Assembly (NCBI GenBank): GCA_024509875.1 | Contig: JAMPIV010017773.1 | Location: 33,974-97,973, forward strand | Length of the DNA: 64,000 nt | From: Oreohelix idahoensis | Lineage: Eukaryota; Mollusca; Gastropoda; Stylommatophora; Oreohelicidae | Direction of reading: 5' to 3' | Shown: piece by piece, positions 36,899 through 47,188 of the stretch | How positions within the stretch are numbered: position 1 is the stretch's first letter | How the letters are laid out: the number at the start of each line of letters is the position of its first letter | Translations under genes and position numbers: made by a program | Notes under the pieces: generated by a model | What the model saw: only the letters and a program-made list of their open reading frames with translations | Database searches by the model: none | Told to the model about the DNA's origin: nothing

Positions 36899-38556
36899 AG
36901 GTCCATACACGGTTCTAGAAAAGGTGTCTAGAACTAATTATAAGATAGATAAGAAGGGGAAAGAAAAAATCTATCATGTGAACCTCCTAAAGAAGTATCT
37001 GGATAGACAAAACCAGGAAGGGACACATTTAATGACCTTGGCTATCGCAACGGAGATGAAAAACGAACCACTCGCCTCTCACGAATACCCCATAAAATAC
37101 TGTGAAACACCTGCACAGGTCAAAGTCAGTAAACACTTGACGAAAAATCAGAGGGAGCGGATTCACAAGGTTCTGGAAGATCATACGGACATGTTAAGGG
37201 ACAAACCGGGGCACACCAACTTGTTGGAATATGATATGAAACTATTAGACCTAACACCCATCTGCATGAGAGCCTATTCTATCCCATTCGCGAAAGACAA
37301 AGCTTTAAAAGAGGAGATAGATTACCTGTTGAAAGAAGGGATTATTTCTCACAGTGAATCTCCTTATAGCTCTAGTGTGGTTTTGTTGAGGAAACCCTCT
37401 GGGGAACATAGACTGTGTATAGATTACAGGAAACTGAATGCTGTCACAGAAGGTCAGGTGGATCCATTACCTGATACAAATCAGCTGTTTGCCAGGCTTA
37501 ACAAGGCAAAATATTTTTCTAAGTTGGATCTTAGCAAAGGCTATTATCAGATTCCAGTATAGCCTGAGGTTCGACCTTATTTAGCCTTTAGCACCTCGGA
37601 AGGCCATTATGAGTTCAACATGTTGCCGTTTGGGTTGAAAAATTCCCCCAGTGTGTTTTCAAGGATGATGCGAAAATTGTTTGATCCATTAAAAAATTCC
37701 ATGCATTACGAATTTCATGGATGATATCCTCATCGCGACTGAGACATTTGAAGAACATATTAACTCTTTGGATATGTTATTCGGTAGATTCAGAGAAGCA
37801 AAGTTGACTGCTAGACCAACAAAATGTTGTATTGGATGCAAAGAGTTGGAATTCTTGGGACATACGGTACATCAGGGCAGCATGACCCCTGTCCCCAAGA
37901 ACCTGGAGAAATTGCAGAGAGCACCAAGACCCCAAACTAAAAAGGACGTGCGATCCTTTGTGTCATTGTGTGGGTTCTACCAAAAGTATATTAAAAATTT
38001 CAACTCGGTATGTGCTCCTCTGTCCGATTTAACGCTTAAGGAACAACCTGATAAAGTTAATTGGTCAGCACAGTGCGAACTGGCATATAATGAATTAAAA
38101 GAAAAACTCACTAGCAGGCCTATTTTGAAATTACCTGATTTGAGTCAGGAATTTGTGGTAAGAACGGACGCAAGTAACGTGGGATTAGGGATCACATTGT
38201 TACAAAGGTCCACTTCACCAGATGGAGAATTGAACCCAGTGGCTTATGCCAGCCGCAAATTAAACAAAGCTGAACAAAACTATTCAACAAGTGAAAAAGA
38301 ATGTCTAGCTTTAGTCTGGGCTATAAAAAAGTTCCAGATCTATCTGTATGGTAGAACATTTGTGGTACAAACAGATCACCAGCCGTTAGTATTTTTGGCA
38401 CAAGCCAAACATGGAAATGCTCGTTTGTTGAGGTGGTCGTTGCTCATCCAACCTTATTCGTTTACGATCGAATACATTCCTGGTTCACAAAATGTGGGAG
38501 CAGATTTCTTGAGTAGGCACCCTTTTGACGAGAATCAGGACATTCAAAAAGCCTAG
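36899..38556 (+). pseudogene. Integrase C-terminus, reverse transcriptase and RNase H of family 2, copy B
   Basis: After the TGA the GPY/F module continues (QGPYTVLEKVSRTNYKI) and leads without a break into RT: RKLNAV, KLDLSKGYYQIPV, the shared TAG at 37560, then LPFGLKNSPSVFSRMM, a one-base frameshift near 37690 in an A/T run, FMDDILIATETFEEH, and RNase H (FVVRTDASNVGLG ... VQTDHQPL ... NVGADFLSRHPF). Integrase precedes RT, the reverse of ordinary Ty3/Gypsy order. Other than the TAG and the frameshift the RT-RNase H frame is intact. Confidence 0.93.
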
Positions 38557-38629
38557 TGAGCAAATTTGATCTATGTATATCATGGATTATAAACTTGCAT
38601 CTGAAAGCATGTTCTAAAGTGGGGAGATA

Positions 38630-40797
38630 TGTAGTAAGACCTCTGATATACCCGATCAAATAGATAAAATATTATTGCTTATAAAGTCAAATACTATAGA
38701 AATAAAATGTGAGTTGTGTTAAACATCATCGCCCACGCCAGCAGTCATGTTGGTTCTAACACGCAGTAACGCAAAAGTGACGATACCAAAACTGTTAGCT
38801 TTTCCCCTCCCCGTTATACAAATTAAAACTAACATAAACGCCATTTAGCAGACAACAATAAATGTTCGTTTCAAAATGGGTGATAGAAAAAAAACGTAGG
38901 AAATAGAGAGAGAGAGAACGGACAATTGCAACCTTGACACGCGTTGGTTTCTGAATCGCAAAATAGGACGACATGCGACAGTGTGACGTCACAGTCTTGC
39001 TTAGTCTAACACTAAACGCGAATGAATGGTTGAAAGTTTGAATAAAATCTACTAGGCCATGGTAACGCTGTTGCTAAGGGCATATTTTTTTTCCCAAAAA
39101 GTAAAGTTTGAATAAAGCATCGGTCTGTGTTATAACATGCGAGGAAAATGCTACCACCGCGTTCCTTTTCTATAGTGCAAATTTAAACCTACGACACAGT
39201 TTTGCGTTTAGGCAAAACGCGTGTTTCAATTTTTTTGAACAAGCAAGTGAGAGAGAGAAAAATTGAGAAGGGTGGCGCTATAGTGGTAACAGAAATCTAG
39301 ATGAAATCTTGTAATGAATAATAAAATAAAAGCAAGGACAGTTGACAAATAAAATGATAATATTCGTTTATTAGAAGACAATACTACCCATAATGTTAAA
39401 ATATCTTACAGTAGAGAAAAGACATAGAGACGAACATAGGGGCATCCTCACTCAGCCTGCCAGTATTGGGAAAGGGGGGAGGTGTTCCAAAATTTGAAAG
39501 TGTACTTTATTTTTGAAAAAAGAGCAGAAGAGGGCATAACATAATCCGATTGGTTGGAGTAGAATAGACTAATACTAGTGATAAAAACGATTTGAAGCCA
39601 GTGTTAGATGCCACTTGAATATAAAATTTCCTGAGTAGAGTTAACATCAGAAGCAAGGATTTCTTGAAATAGTACCTTCGCTGTTTTGTATCAGCGGCGA
39701 TCTGAGTGTGTCCACTGATCGCTGGTTAACATACTTATTGTGAATATTTCATTGATGCGGTAAGATAAACATTTATAAAACCCGTATTATTATTATTGAA
39801 ATGTATTTGTATTATTGAATGTGTATGTATATTCTATGGGTAGAGGCATACCTAGTAAGGCGCCAAACTCAAAACTTTGTGTCATGCCACAAATGATATT
39901 AGGAAAGATTATCACTTTGTATTAAAGCCCGACAGGCTTACTTAGACTTTGGGAGAAAAGAAAAATACATAAAAGGGGAAATTGATGTATATTATTATGA
40001 TGTAAGTCCAGAAAACCACTGGCCGTCTTCATAAAGTCACCGTGTTTGCACATGGCTTATATAATTAACTATAATTTTTCCTTTGACAGGGAATGTATCA
40101 AACGAATGTTTGAAGATTACATGATGATGAATAGGGCAACCAATCAGATAGGAACGATAACTATTTATTTAGCAACTTCACTGATCTTGAACTGGTGATA
40201 ATGTTAAACTGTTTAGAGATGGAGATAGGTGTATGATGTACTGAGGAGGGCTTAATCCTCTGATTTCAGGGTTCCATCGTGAAACCAACAGTGAGCCACG
40301 TACTAAATACAAACTACGGGAGCTCCAAGCTCGAGAAAAAAGTTTCCTGACATTTCCTGACATTAACATTTTAGATTAATAATACAAACACAGTTGTGGT
40401 TTTAAATTACTTTCATGTAAATAACTTGAATTTTATTTTGAGTGTTAAACAGTCCTGTATCCCAGCAATTGAGATACAGGCAAAATAAATTGTAAAAAGA
40501 TTTTCATTATAAATTTACCCAGTGACTTGTTTAATTACTTTTATTGAGTTATAGGTGTAGTTGTTGTCATTTAATTAACATTACATTGCATTTTACCCTA
40601 GACACCTAGCCAGATAACATACAGACACCATAACAACTAATTAGGATCAAAACATATAGCAGATTGAGGTCGTAGGGTGGTAGCAGACAGGTACCCTGAG
40701 AACATTTTCTTCAACATTTAGACTCAGGGGCTTGCATAGCTGACCTCACATCTGTAGACAATGAATACTTTACATTTTAACATCAAAACCCACCACA
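38630..40797 (+). mobile_element. Family 2 Gypsy LTR 3, internally deleted
   Basis: Same edges as LTRs 1 and 2 but 2168 bp. About 220 bp are missing at about 40345-40355, where AGTTTCCTGACATTTCCTGA joins sequences that are separated in the other LTRs; the short word TTTCCT is present at both break ends. It is followed by the right copy of the 5-bp TSD, ATAAG, at 40798-40802. Confidence 0.95.
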
Positions 40798-40802
40798 ATA
40801 AG

Positions 40803-41007
40803 GCGGCAGTTAGCAAATATTCAGTGCCCAAAAACACGGTCGATGACAATCTTAATAAAGATTAAAACACGGTCGATGACAATCTTGGAGAAGATTATCA
40901 GTAATAGATCTACGAAATAGTGAGCTGTAAACATGATAAATACCCACTGAAGTAGCAAGAACTTATATGGTAATGGAATTTGATAACAACATCTTTTGTT
41001 GTCATGT
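40803..41007. repeat. Flank with a 23-bp direct repeat
   Basis: AAACACGGTCGATGACAATC followed by TT occurs at about 40833 and again at about 40865. A short stem (AACAAC...GTTGTC) lies at 40985-41003. No gene seen. Confidence 0.7.
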
Positions 41008-41087
41008 AGAATATTCTACACAGAAAAAACAAGAAAGCAGAGTTAAACACAAGCAAAACCAGAAGTTCCAAAGCCAAGGCTCAAGAA

Positions 41088-42134
41088 GTGTACACAGAAG
41101 CAAACAAAGAAGTAAAAAGAAGTATCAAAAGAGACAAGAGGAAGTATATTGAGGAGTTGGCAAGAGAGGCAGAAGATGCTGCAGCCAAAGGAAATATGAG
41201 AGAACTGTATAGCAGCACAAAGAAGCTAACAGGGAAATACAAGCAAACAAGTTGCCTCATAAAAGACAAGAATGGGAAACTGCTCAGCAATATACAAGAG
41301 CAAATGAAGAGGTGGACAGAATATTTTGGGGACCTTCTCAATAGACCAGCTCCACAAAACCCGCCGGACATCGTGCCAGCAGAAGAAGAGCTACAAATTA
41401 ACGGTGAAAGACCAACGAAGGAAGAAATAAAGAAAGCCATAAAGCTTCTAAGAGATGGAAAAGCGTCTAGACCTGATGGCATTCCAGCAGAGGCCATCAA
41501 AGCAGATATCTACACGGCTACAGAGATGTTATATAAATTACTTGGTAAAGTCTGGGAAAAGGAAGAGATACCAGCAGAATGGAAGGAAGGATATCTGGTT
41601 AAGTTGCCTAAGAAGGGAAATCTACAAGAGTGCACAAATTATAGAGGAATAATGTTACTATCAGTGACAGGAAAAGTATTAAACAGGATTATCCTTGAGA
41701 AATTAAAAGAGTCCATAGACAAGAAACTGAGAGATGAACAAGCAGGTTTTCGACAAAACAGATCATGTACAGACCAGATAACCACTTTGAGAATAATAGT
41801 TCAGTGGACTCTGACTAAGCAGTTGGATGATCTGGATTTTGCTGACGACTTGGCTCTTCTGTCCCATAGCCGTAATCAGATGCAGGACAAATTGAAAACA
41901 CTCGATGAGAGGTCACAGCAATTGGGTCTGAGGATACACAGGGAAAAGACAAAAATAATGCGAATAAATGCAGGTAATGATAACAGGGTTGAACTTGAGG
42001 AGGCACCAATACAGGATGTGGAATCATACACATATCTTGGCAGTAGTGTAGACAAAGTTGGAGGGACAGACAGCGATATCAAAATGAGAATACAAAAGGC
42101 AAGAGGAGCTTTCATTGCATTGGGAAATATATAG
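41088..42134 (+). pseudogene. LINE gamma reverse transcriptase with an internal in-frame deletion
   Basis: One frame of 348 codons. Residues 1-60 are a basic linker (KRSIKRDKRKYIEELARE). Then come LRDGKASRPDGIPAEAIK and IPAEWKEGYLVKLPKKGN with TNYRGIMLLSVTGKVLNRII (RT fingers), and DEQAGFRQNRSCTDQITTLR. The sequence then jumps from TTLRIIV to QWTLTKQLDDLDFADDLALL. The part that should hold RT motif A (the first catalytic Asp) and motif B, roughly 130 residues in relatives, is missing. The frame stays open through FADD (about residue 250), KTKIMRI and YTYLGSSVDKVGGTDSDI. It is RTE-like. It cannot polymerise DNA without motif A. Confidence 0.9.
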
Positions 42135-42620
42135 AGATCGGGAGAAATAGGATCCAACACGAAGGTGGGAGTCTTCGGCTCGGATGTGAAGTCAGTCCTA
42201 TTGTATGGCTCAGAGACATGGAGAACAACAAAGACAACAACCAAAAAGCTACAGACTTTCATAAATGGGTGCTTGCGTAGAATAGAGGGATTAAAGTCGT
42301 GTGACAGGGTTACCGGCGTGGAACTGATGACAAGAACTAGACAAGTGCCAGTGGAACAAGAAATGAGAAGAAGACGATGGCGATGGATAGGACACACACT
42401 GAGGAAACCTGTTGATAGCATTACAAGGCAGTCCTTGTTCTGGAACCCCCAGGGCAAGAGAGGCAGAGGAAGATCAAGAAGTACATGGAGAAGAGAGTTG
42501 GAAACAGAGGTGAAAATGATGAGGAGAACATGGAAAGAACTTGAGATGATGGCACGTGACAGGAGGACTTGGCATGTGTTTGTTGAAGGCCTATGCTCCT
42601 TTGGGAGTGGAGGGTTATGA
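42135..42620 (+). pseudogene. LINE gamma C-terminal region
   Basis: After a stop at 42132 and a frame change, 42165-42620 encodes VKSVLLYGSETWRTTKTTTK, FINGCLRRIEGL, RWRWIGHTLRKP and RRTWHVFVEGLCSFGSGG, the usual C-terminus of RTE-type LINE proteins. The frame ends eight bases before the tail. The CLRRIEGL...ELMTRTRQV part is the source region of the 41-bp minisatellite at 8699-9005. Confidence 0.88.
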
Positions 42621-42642
42621 ATGAATGAAGAATATTCTACAC

Positions 42643-43604
42643 GAGGGTAGTGGGGGTGGGGGGGGGACCCCTACTCATATCAGCCGCCTTGATGATGATT
42701 TTTTTTGCATTTGATATGCTAAGATAGGCTGCCCTTGATTGGACTTCACGTCCACGAATCAATATAGGTGGATAAGCGAAAATATTCGTTATAATCTAGC
42801 GTCTCGTAAACCTACTTCACTGACTTCAAATTTCTTGAAGGAGAAATCATAGACAGCCAGGAACATATAATATCAGGACCACAATATAGGACATTCCAGA
42901 GGACCGGACGTGAATTATATGATTTAAAGAGAGTAGCCCCTGAGAAATCATTTTGTGTTTTATGTTCTAGGATCCTAGTTCAAGTGATGTAAGTTAAACA
43001 CCTAACTCACCATAAAGATATGGCATCTTAAATCAATTTCCCGCCAATATTCAGATGTTACCTTCGCAAAAAGTATGTTTTTAATTCGCCCGAAAAACAT
43101 TTGTTTGTGGTACAGGTTTCCAGCAGTCGACCTTAGACACAAGAATCCGACGGGCCTTGAAGATGCTTGAATGGAATAACCTTAAAATTTACCGCGGCCT
43201 TGTGCAAGAGACATGCTGCTGCTACAGTATTTGACTATTGACAAGAAATACAGTCCGAAGCACCTGTGGATACCAAAAGCGGCTGAAGCAGACGCCAACC
43301 AACCGACCCCTCACCGTAAGTTAAGTACCGTAACACATCACCCAAGGGACATTTCAAATATGTTCAATAAGTGCACCACAGTTTAAATCATCCAATGATG
43401 ATCAATATCATCTTTCCTTTTATACAAGCAACTTTATTCATTTTAAATCTTGTTATACCCATAAGTGATCACAAAATATGTTTATTTTGTAACTTTAAGC
43501 TATAGTTGGATTAATCACTATTGAGTAAACTGTATGTCTGAGCCCGTATGACTCATATTGTGTCAAATACAGAACCATATAGAACTATAAAATTAACAGT
43601 TGCC
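42643..43604. other. Unassigned sequence with a G-rich run
   Basis: A G-rich tract (GTGGGGGTGGGGGGGGG) lies at about 42650-42667. The rest shows no recognised gene or element. Confidence 0.5.
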
Positions 43605-43890
43605 GATTCACCTTCAGCTGGGGGCTCAAAAACCACGAGTCAAATATTACCTCATCGAAGGGGCAGGACAATACAAAAAGTTCATGACAGCTTAGATGAT
43701 CTCAGTTGTCATGCTTGCTTTTCTTTAGCATCCTATGAGTTCCTATAGAAGCACCATTCTTCTATTTATATCTCTGCCAAGATTTATCTTGAGCAAAGGT
43801 TGATACCTTTTAATATCCTCACCATTTTACTCTACGTTTGACCATTGTTGGACCACTACTGCGGATCAAGGGAGACGATTACGCCACAGA
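43605..43890. repeat. Unnamed dispersed repeat X, copy 2
   Basis: Collinear with 22610-22890 at moderate identity (shared GATTCACCTTCAGCTG, TTAGATGATCTCAGTTGT, ATCTTGAGCAAAGGTTG and TTGGACCACTACTGCG). No coding capacity seen. 43891-44169 is unassigned. Confidence 0.75.
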
Positions 43891-44169
43891 CACTAATAAA
43901 GCTGGATTTCTTATCATCGAATAATCATTTACTCATTTCTTTCTCTCATTTATTTTATTTCAGTGACATTTCCTCGTGCAGGCCTGTGTGGAACCTTTGA
44001 CTGCTTCTTCACATTTGCTTCAGACAATGTGGTCTAACCTCTGAGCCACATATGCGCCTATAATTGTTTCCCATTGAAGTTCATCTCCTTATCAGAATTC
44101 ATACTTTGCATTTTCCATCAATGGTGTCTGTACCTTGTAGCTGTATGGCGGCTTGCGTACCCTGACAAC

Positions 44170-45230
44170 CCCTAGAGCTATGCACACCCTGGTCCTCCAG
44201 ATTGGGGGTTACAGCACAGGGCCGACACTTCTGTCTTTATAAAAAAAGAAATCAAGTTTCGGGAACGGCAACAAATGAACACATTTTGCTGCACGATGGA
44301 CACCCGGGATTTGAAGCTCGTATTACTGCCAGTGGTGAAAGCCGAAAGGAAGCCACTGACACGAAAACGGACTTCCTGATCACAAAATATGAAACAAGAA
44401 TAGGATTTTGGAATGTCAGGACAATAAATGAGACAGGAAATCCGAAACAGATCATAACGGAAATGAGAAAGTACAAGTTACACATCCCTGTGGAAAGCGA
44501 GAGCAGATGACAGGGACATATAGAATTAAAACAGCAACAGGGGCATCAGTACTTTACTCTGGAAGAGAGGAAGGTCAACACAGTGAAGGCATAGCCATTA
44601 TCTTAAAAAATGGAATAGAAAGGTCGTTAGTTGAATGGAAATCGGTAAACAATAGAGTGAAAAGAGCGAGACTGAAAGGAGAGTCACCAAAATCACCATA
44701 ATACAATGCTACGCGCCAACAAATGACAGTGACAAAATGGCCAAGGATGAGTTCAATATAGCAACTACAAAAATAAATAGAAACTACGCCTAGATATGAC
44801 ATTATCAAAGTAATGGAAACATGAATGCCAAAGTTTCAGACAATACATACTATAAAAGGGTAACAGGGAGATGCAGTAGTGGTGCTGCAAACGAGAATGG
44901 TGATAAAATTATAGGCTTCTGCAGCATTAACAACTTAGTCATTGGAGGAACTCTCTTCCAACATAAAGAAATTTACAAACTAACATGGGAATCACGAAAT
45001 GGCCGCGATAGAAACCAGACAGATTACTTAATGATAAATGGTAGATGGAACCATTCATTACAAGATGTGGCAGTAAGAATAGGTGCAGATGTGGAAAGTA
45101 ATCGCCACCTAGTAGTAGCAGTAATGAAGGTGAAGCTTAGAACTATTGGACCTAAGGTAACAAAACTAAAAGATACGACAACAAGAAGCTTAAGGACCAC
45201 CTTATCAAGAAAGCTTTTCTGTCAGATATA
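44170..45230 (+). pseudogene. LINE beta 5' region and APE endonuclease
   Basis: A short 5' leader (44170-44390) precedes the endonuclease: TRIGFWNVRTINETGNPKQI (44395), then after frame changes TGTYRIKTATGASVLYSGRE and GIAIILKNGIERSLVEWKSV (44507-44690), IIQCYAPTNDSD, NAKVSDN, VIGGTLFQHKEIYKLTWES and GRDRNQTDYLMINGRWNHSL, ending IGADVESNRHLVVAVM (45080-45130). The N-terminal WNVRT and internal QCYAPTND are standard in this RTE-like family. The catalytic GDxNAKV segment is partly lost around 44800. Several frameshifts; inactive. Confidence 0.88.
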
Positions 45231-46848
45231 AAGAAAACGTTATCAAACAGGGAAAAGACAGGAGGGCACAGAGGCCGATGACGTCGATCAAAAATTCAGT
45301 GTCCTTTCAATGATATTCAGAACAAGTAGTAAAGCATGCTGGAGTTTCCAGGAACAGAAGATAGACGATTGGATAACGCGAGCAACGTTCAACACTAAAG
45401 GTATAAGAACAGTCATCAAAAGAAAAAATCAGAAGCAAAGTCCCCTAGGTTAAAGGAAATATAAAGTGAACAAATACAGTCAGCTGAACAAGGAAGTAAA
45501 ACATCAAACCCGAGCTGACAAAAGGAATTTCCTAGAAGGCCTTGCAAGACAGACAGAAGAGGCAGCACTGAGGAATGAACAAAGCACAGTATACACAATC
45601 ACCAAAACCATCAGTGGAAAAAGGAGTGCAAACAATATTACACTAGTAAAAAACAAGCAGGGAAATCTCATTACCACAGAACAGGGGCGAGAGGGAAGAT
45701 GGGCTGAGCACATCAGAGAAACGCTCAATAAAACACCACCGAAATGCAGCTGAACATTCCTGAGGCTGAACATGACCTTGATATCAATACAGAGTATCCA
45801 AGAAAGGAATAAATGATCACAGCAATCAAAGGGTTGAAGAATGAAAAAGCTCCTGGTCAAGACTACTTAAGCACAGACCTATTTAAAATTGATCCTGAGT
45901 TATCAGCTGAACTCTTAGAACCACTCCTTTAGAACCACTCTTTGCACACATCTGGCAAACGGAGACAACATCACTTGAACAGAAAAAATATCAAATTACC
46001 AAACAGGATTTTCCTTACATACATCAACAACTCGAGAGGAATTACGCTCCTCACAGTTCCCAAAAAAATATTGGGCAGGATAATTTTCCACAGAATCTCA
46101 AAAGCAGCAGATCATCAACTGAGGAAGGAACAAGCAGGATTCAGAAAGAACAGACGATAGGAAGATCATATTTTTACCCTCAGGAACATAACAGAGCAGT
46201 GATCAGAATGGCAAAGACAACTATATATAAACTTTGTCGATTTTGAAAAGGCTTTTGACAGCATACACAGGCATAGCTTATGGAAAATACTAAGGGTTTA
46301 CGGGATCGCTAGGTGTCTTGCTTCCATCATAAAGAGTCTCTATGCTGCTTTATGTGGGGTGTTGGGATGAGCAACCTTACTTTCGAAGTGAAAATAAGTG
46401 TACGACAGGGTTTCCCTTGTTAACCATTCTATTTTTAACTGTCATAGACTGGGTGGTGCGCCAAAAAGCACAACTAAGGATACCCCTAGAGGAAAAAAAT
46501 GGACGACATTCGCCACACTGGAAGATCAGGAATTTGCCAACGATATTGAACCACTCTTCCATTTACATCAGCACATCCAAGAAAAAACAGACAAGACTGA
46601 ATAAATATAGCCAACAAGTGGGACTGAATATCATCCTGGAGAAGACAGAGCTCATGACACTCAATGTAATAAATCCTGAGCCTTATAAATACGAGTATAA
46701 GGAACCAAAAGCTGGAACAAATACATTTACGATATGAAGCATAGTAACACCAGACGACGGGACAAGCAAAGACACCAGTAACAGAATCATTAAAGCCAGA
46801 ACAGCCTTTGTAAATCAAAACAACGTCGGGAAAGCTTCTCAGTACAGC
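45231..46848 (+). pseudogene. LINE beta reverse transcriptase, decayed
   Basis: Linker KEVKHQTRADKRNFLEGLAR (45466-45550), then ITKTISGKRSANNITLVKNK. The pre-RT block appears with a frame change (ITAIKGLKNEKAPGQD, about 45815-45865), then ISKAADHQLRKEQAGFRKNR, motif A FVDFEKAFDSIHRHSLWKIL (46235-46300), a broken motif B (VRQGFPLLTILFLTVIDWVV), and motif C as FAND in place of FADD (46535). The thumb has NIILEKTELMTLNVINPEP. Stops and frameshifts are many. LINE delta is inserted at 46848 and the LINE resumes at 47182. Confidence 0.88.
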
Positions 46849-47188
46849 TTACTTACTTACTTACTTAGTCGTTCCCCTTCTACCGTCAGGTGTAGAGGTT
46901 TGGAAGAGAGAGCGCCAGACCATTCTATCAGCTGTCTTCTTCCTGGCCTGGTTCCATTCTAGTCCTCGGTCCTTCAAAGATTGTCTAATGTTGTCCTCCC
47001 AGCGGACTCTGGGTCGTCCTGGAGGTCTGGATCCATGGCTCTTTGTTTCCCATGCTTGTCGTGGTAGCCGATCTTCTCCCATTCTGCAGACATGGCCAAA
47101 CCATCTTAGTTGGGACTGTTCTATTTGGGTCTGCAGCGGATGGGATTTTAGGCCTTGACGGATCGTCTGGTTGCGGACCATGTACAGC
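46842..47188 (-). mobile_element. LINE delta 3' end inserted in LINE beta
   Basis: A 333-bp 5'-truncated copy (46849-47181), near-identical to 1044-1410 and in the same orientation. Its minus-strand frame encodes MVRNQTIRQGLKSHPLQTQI, LRWFGHVCRMGEDRLP and a GRRGTTK end, followed by the (GTAA)n tail. The 7-bp TSD GTACAGC is at 46842-46848 and 47182-47188. Removing it restores the LINE beta frame QYSTNPKLRLY. Confidence 0.93.

Larger units (their letters stand above)
41008..42642 (+). mobile_element. LINE gamma, 5'-truncated insertion with 14-bp TSD
   Basis: The insert at 41022-42628 is bounded by the perfect duplication AGAATATTCTACAC (41008-41021 and 42629-42642) and ends in a short TGAATGAATGA tail. 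Its coding content is described in the next two entries. Related 3' fragments are at 8385-8698, 51641-51890 and, weakly, about 3255 and 52215. The clean TSD makes it the best preserved LINE boundary in the window. Confidence 0.95.

Noticed and set aside
40798..42705. AAGGCGGC at 40800 and GCCGCCTT at 42697 as inverted ends of a transposon around LINE gamma
   Set aside because: Similarity stops after about ten bases, no TSD is found, and the left word is part of the Gypsy target flank.
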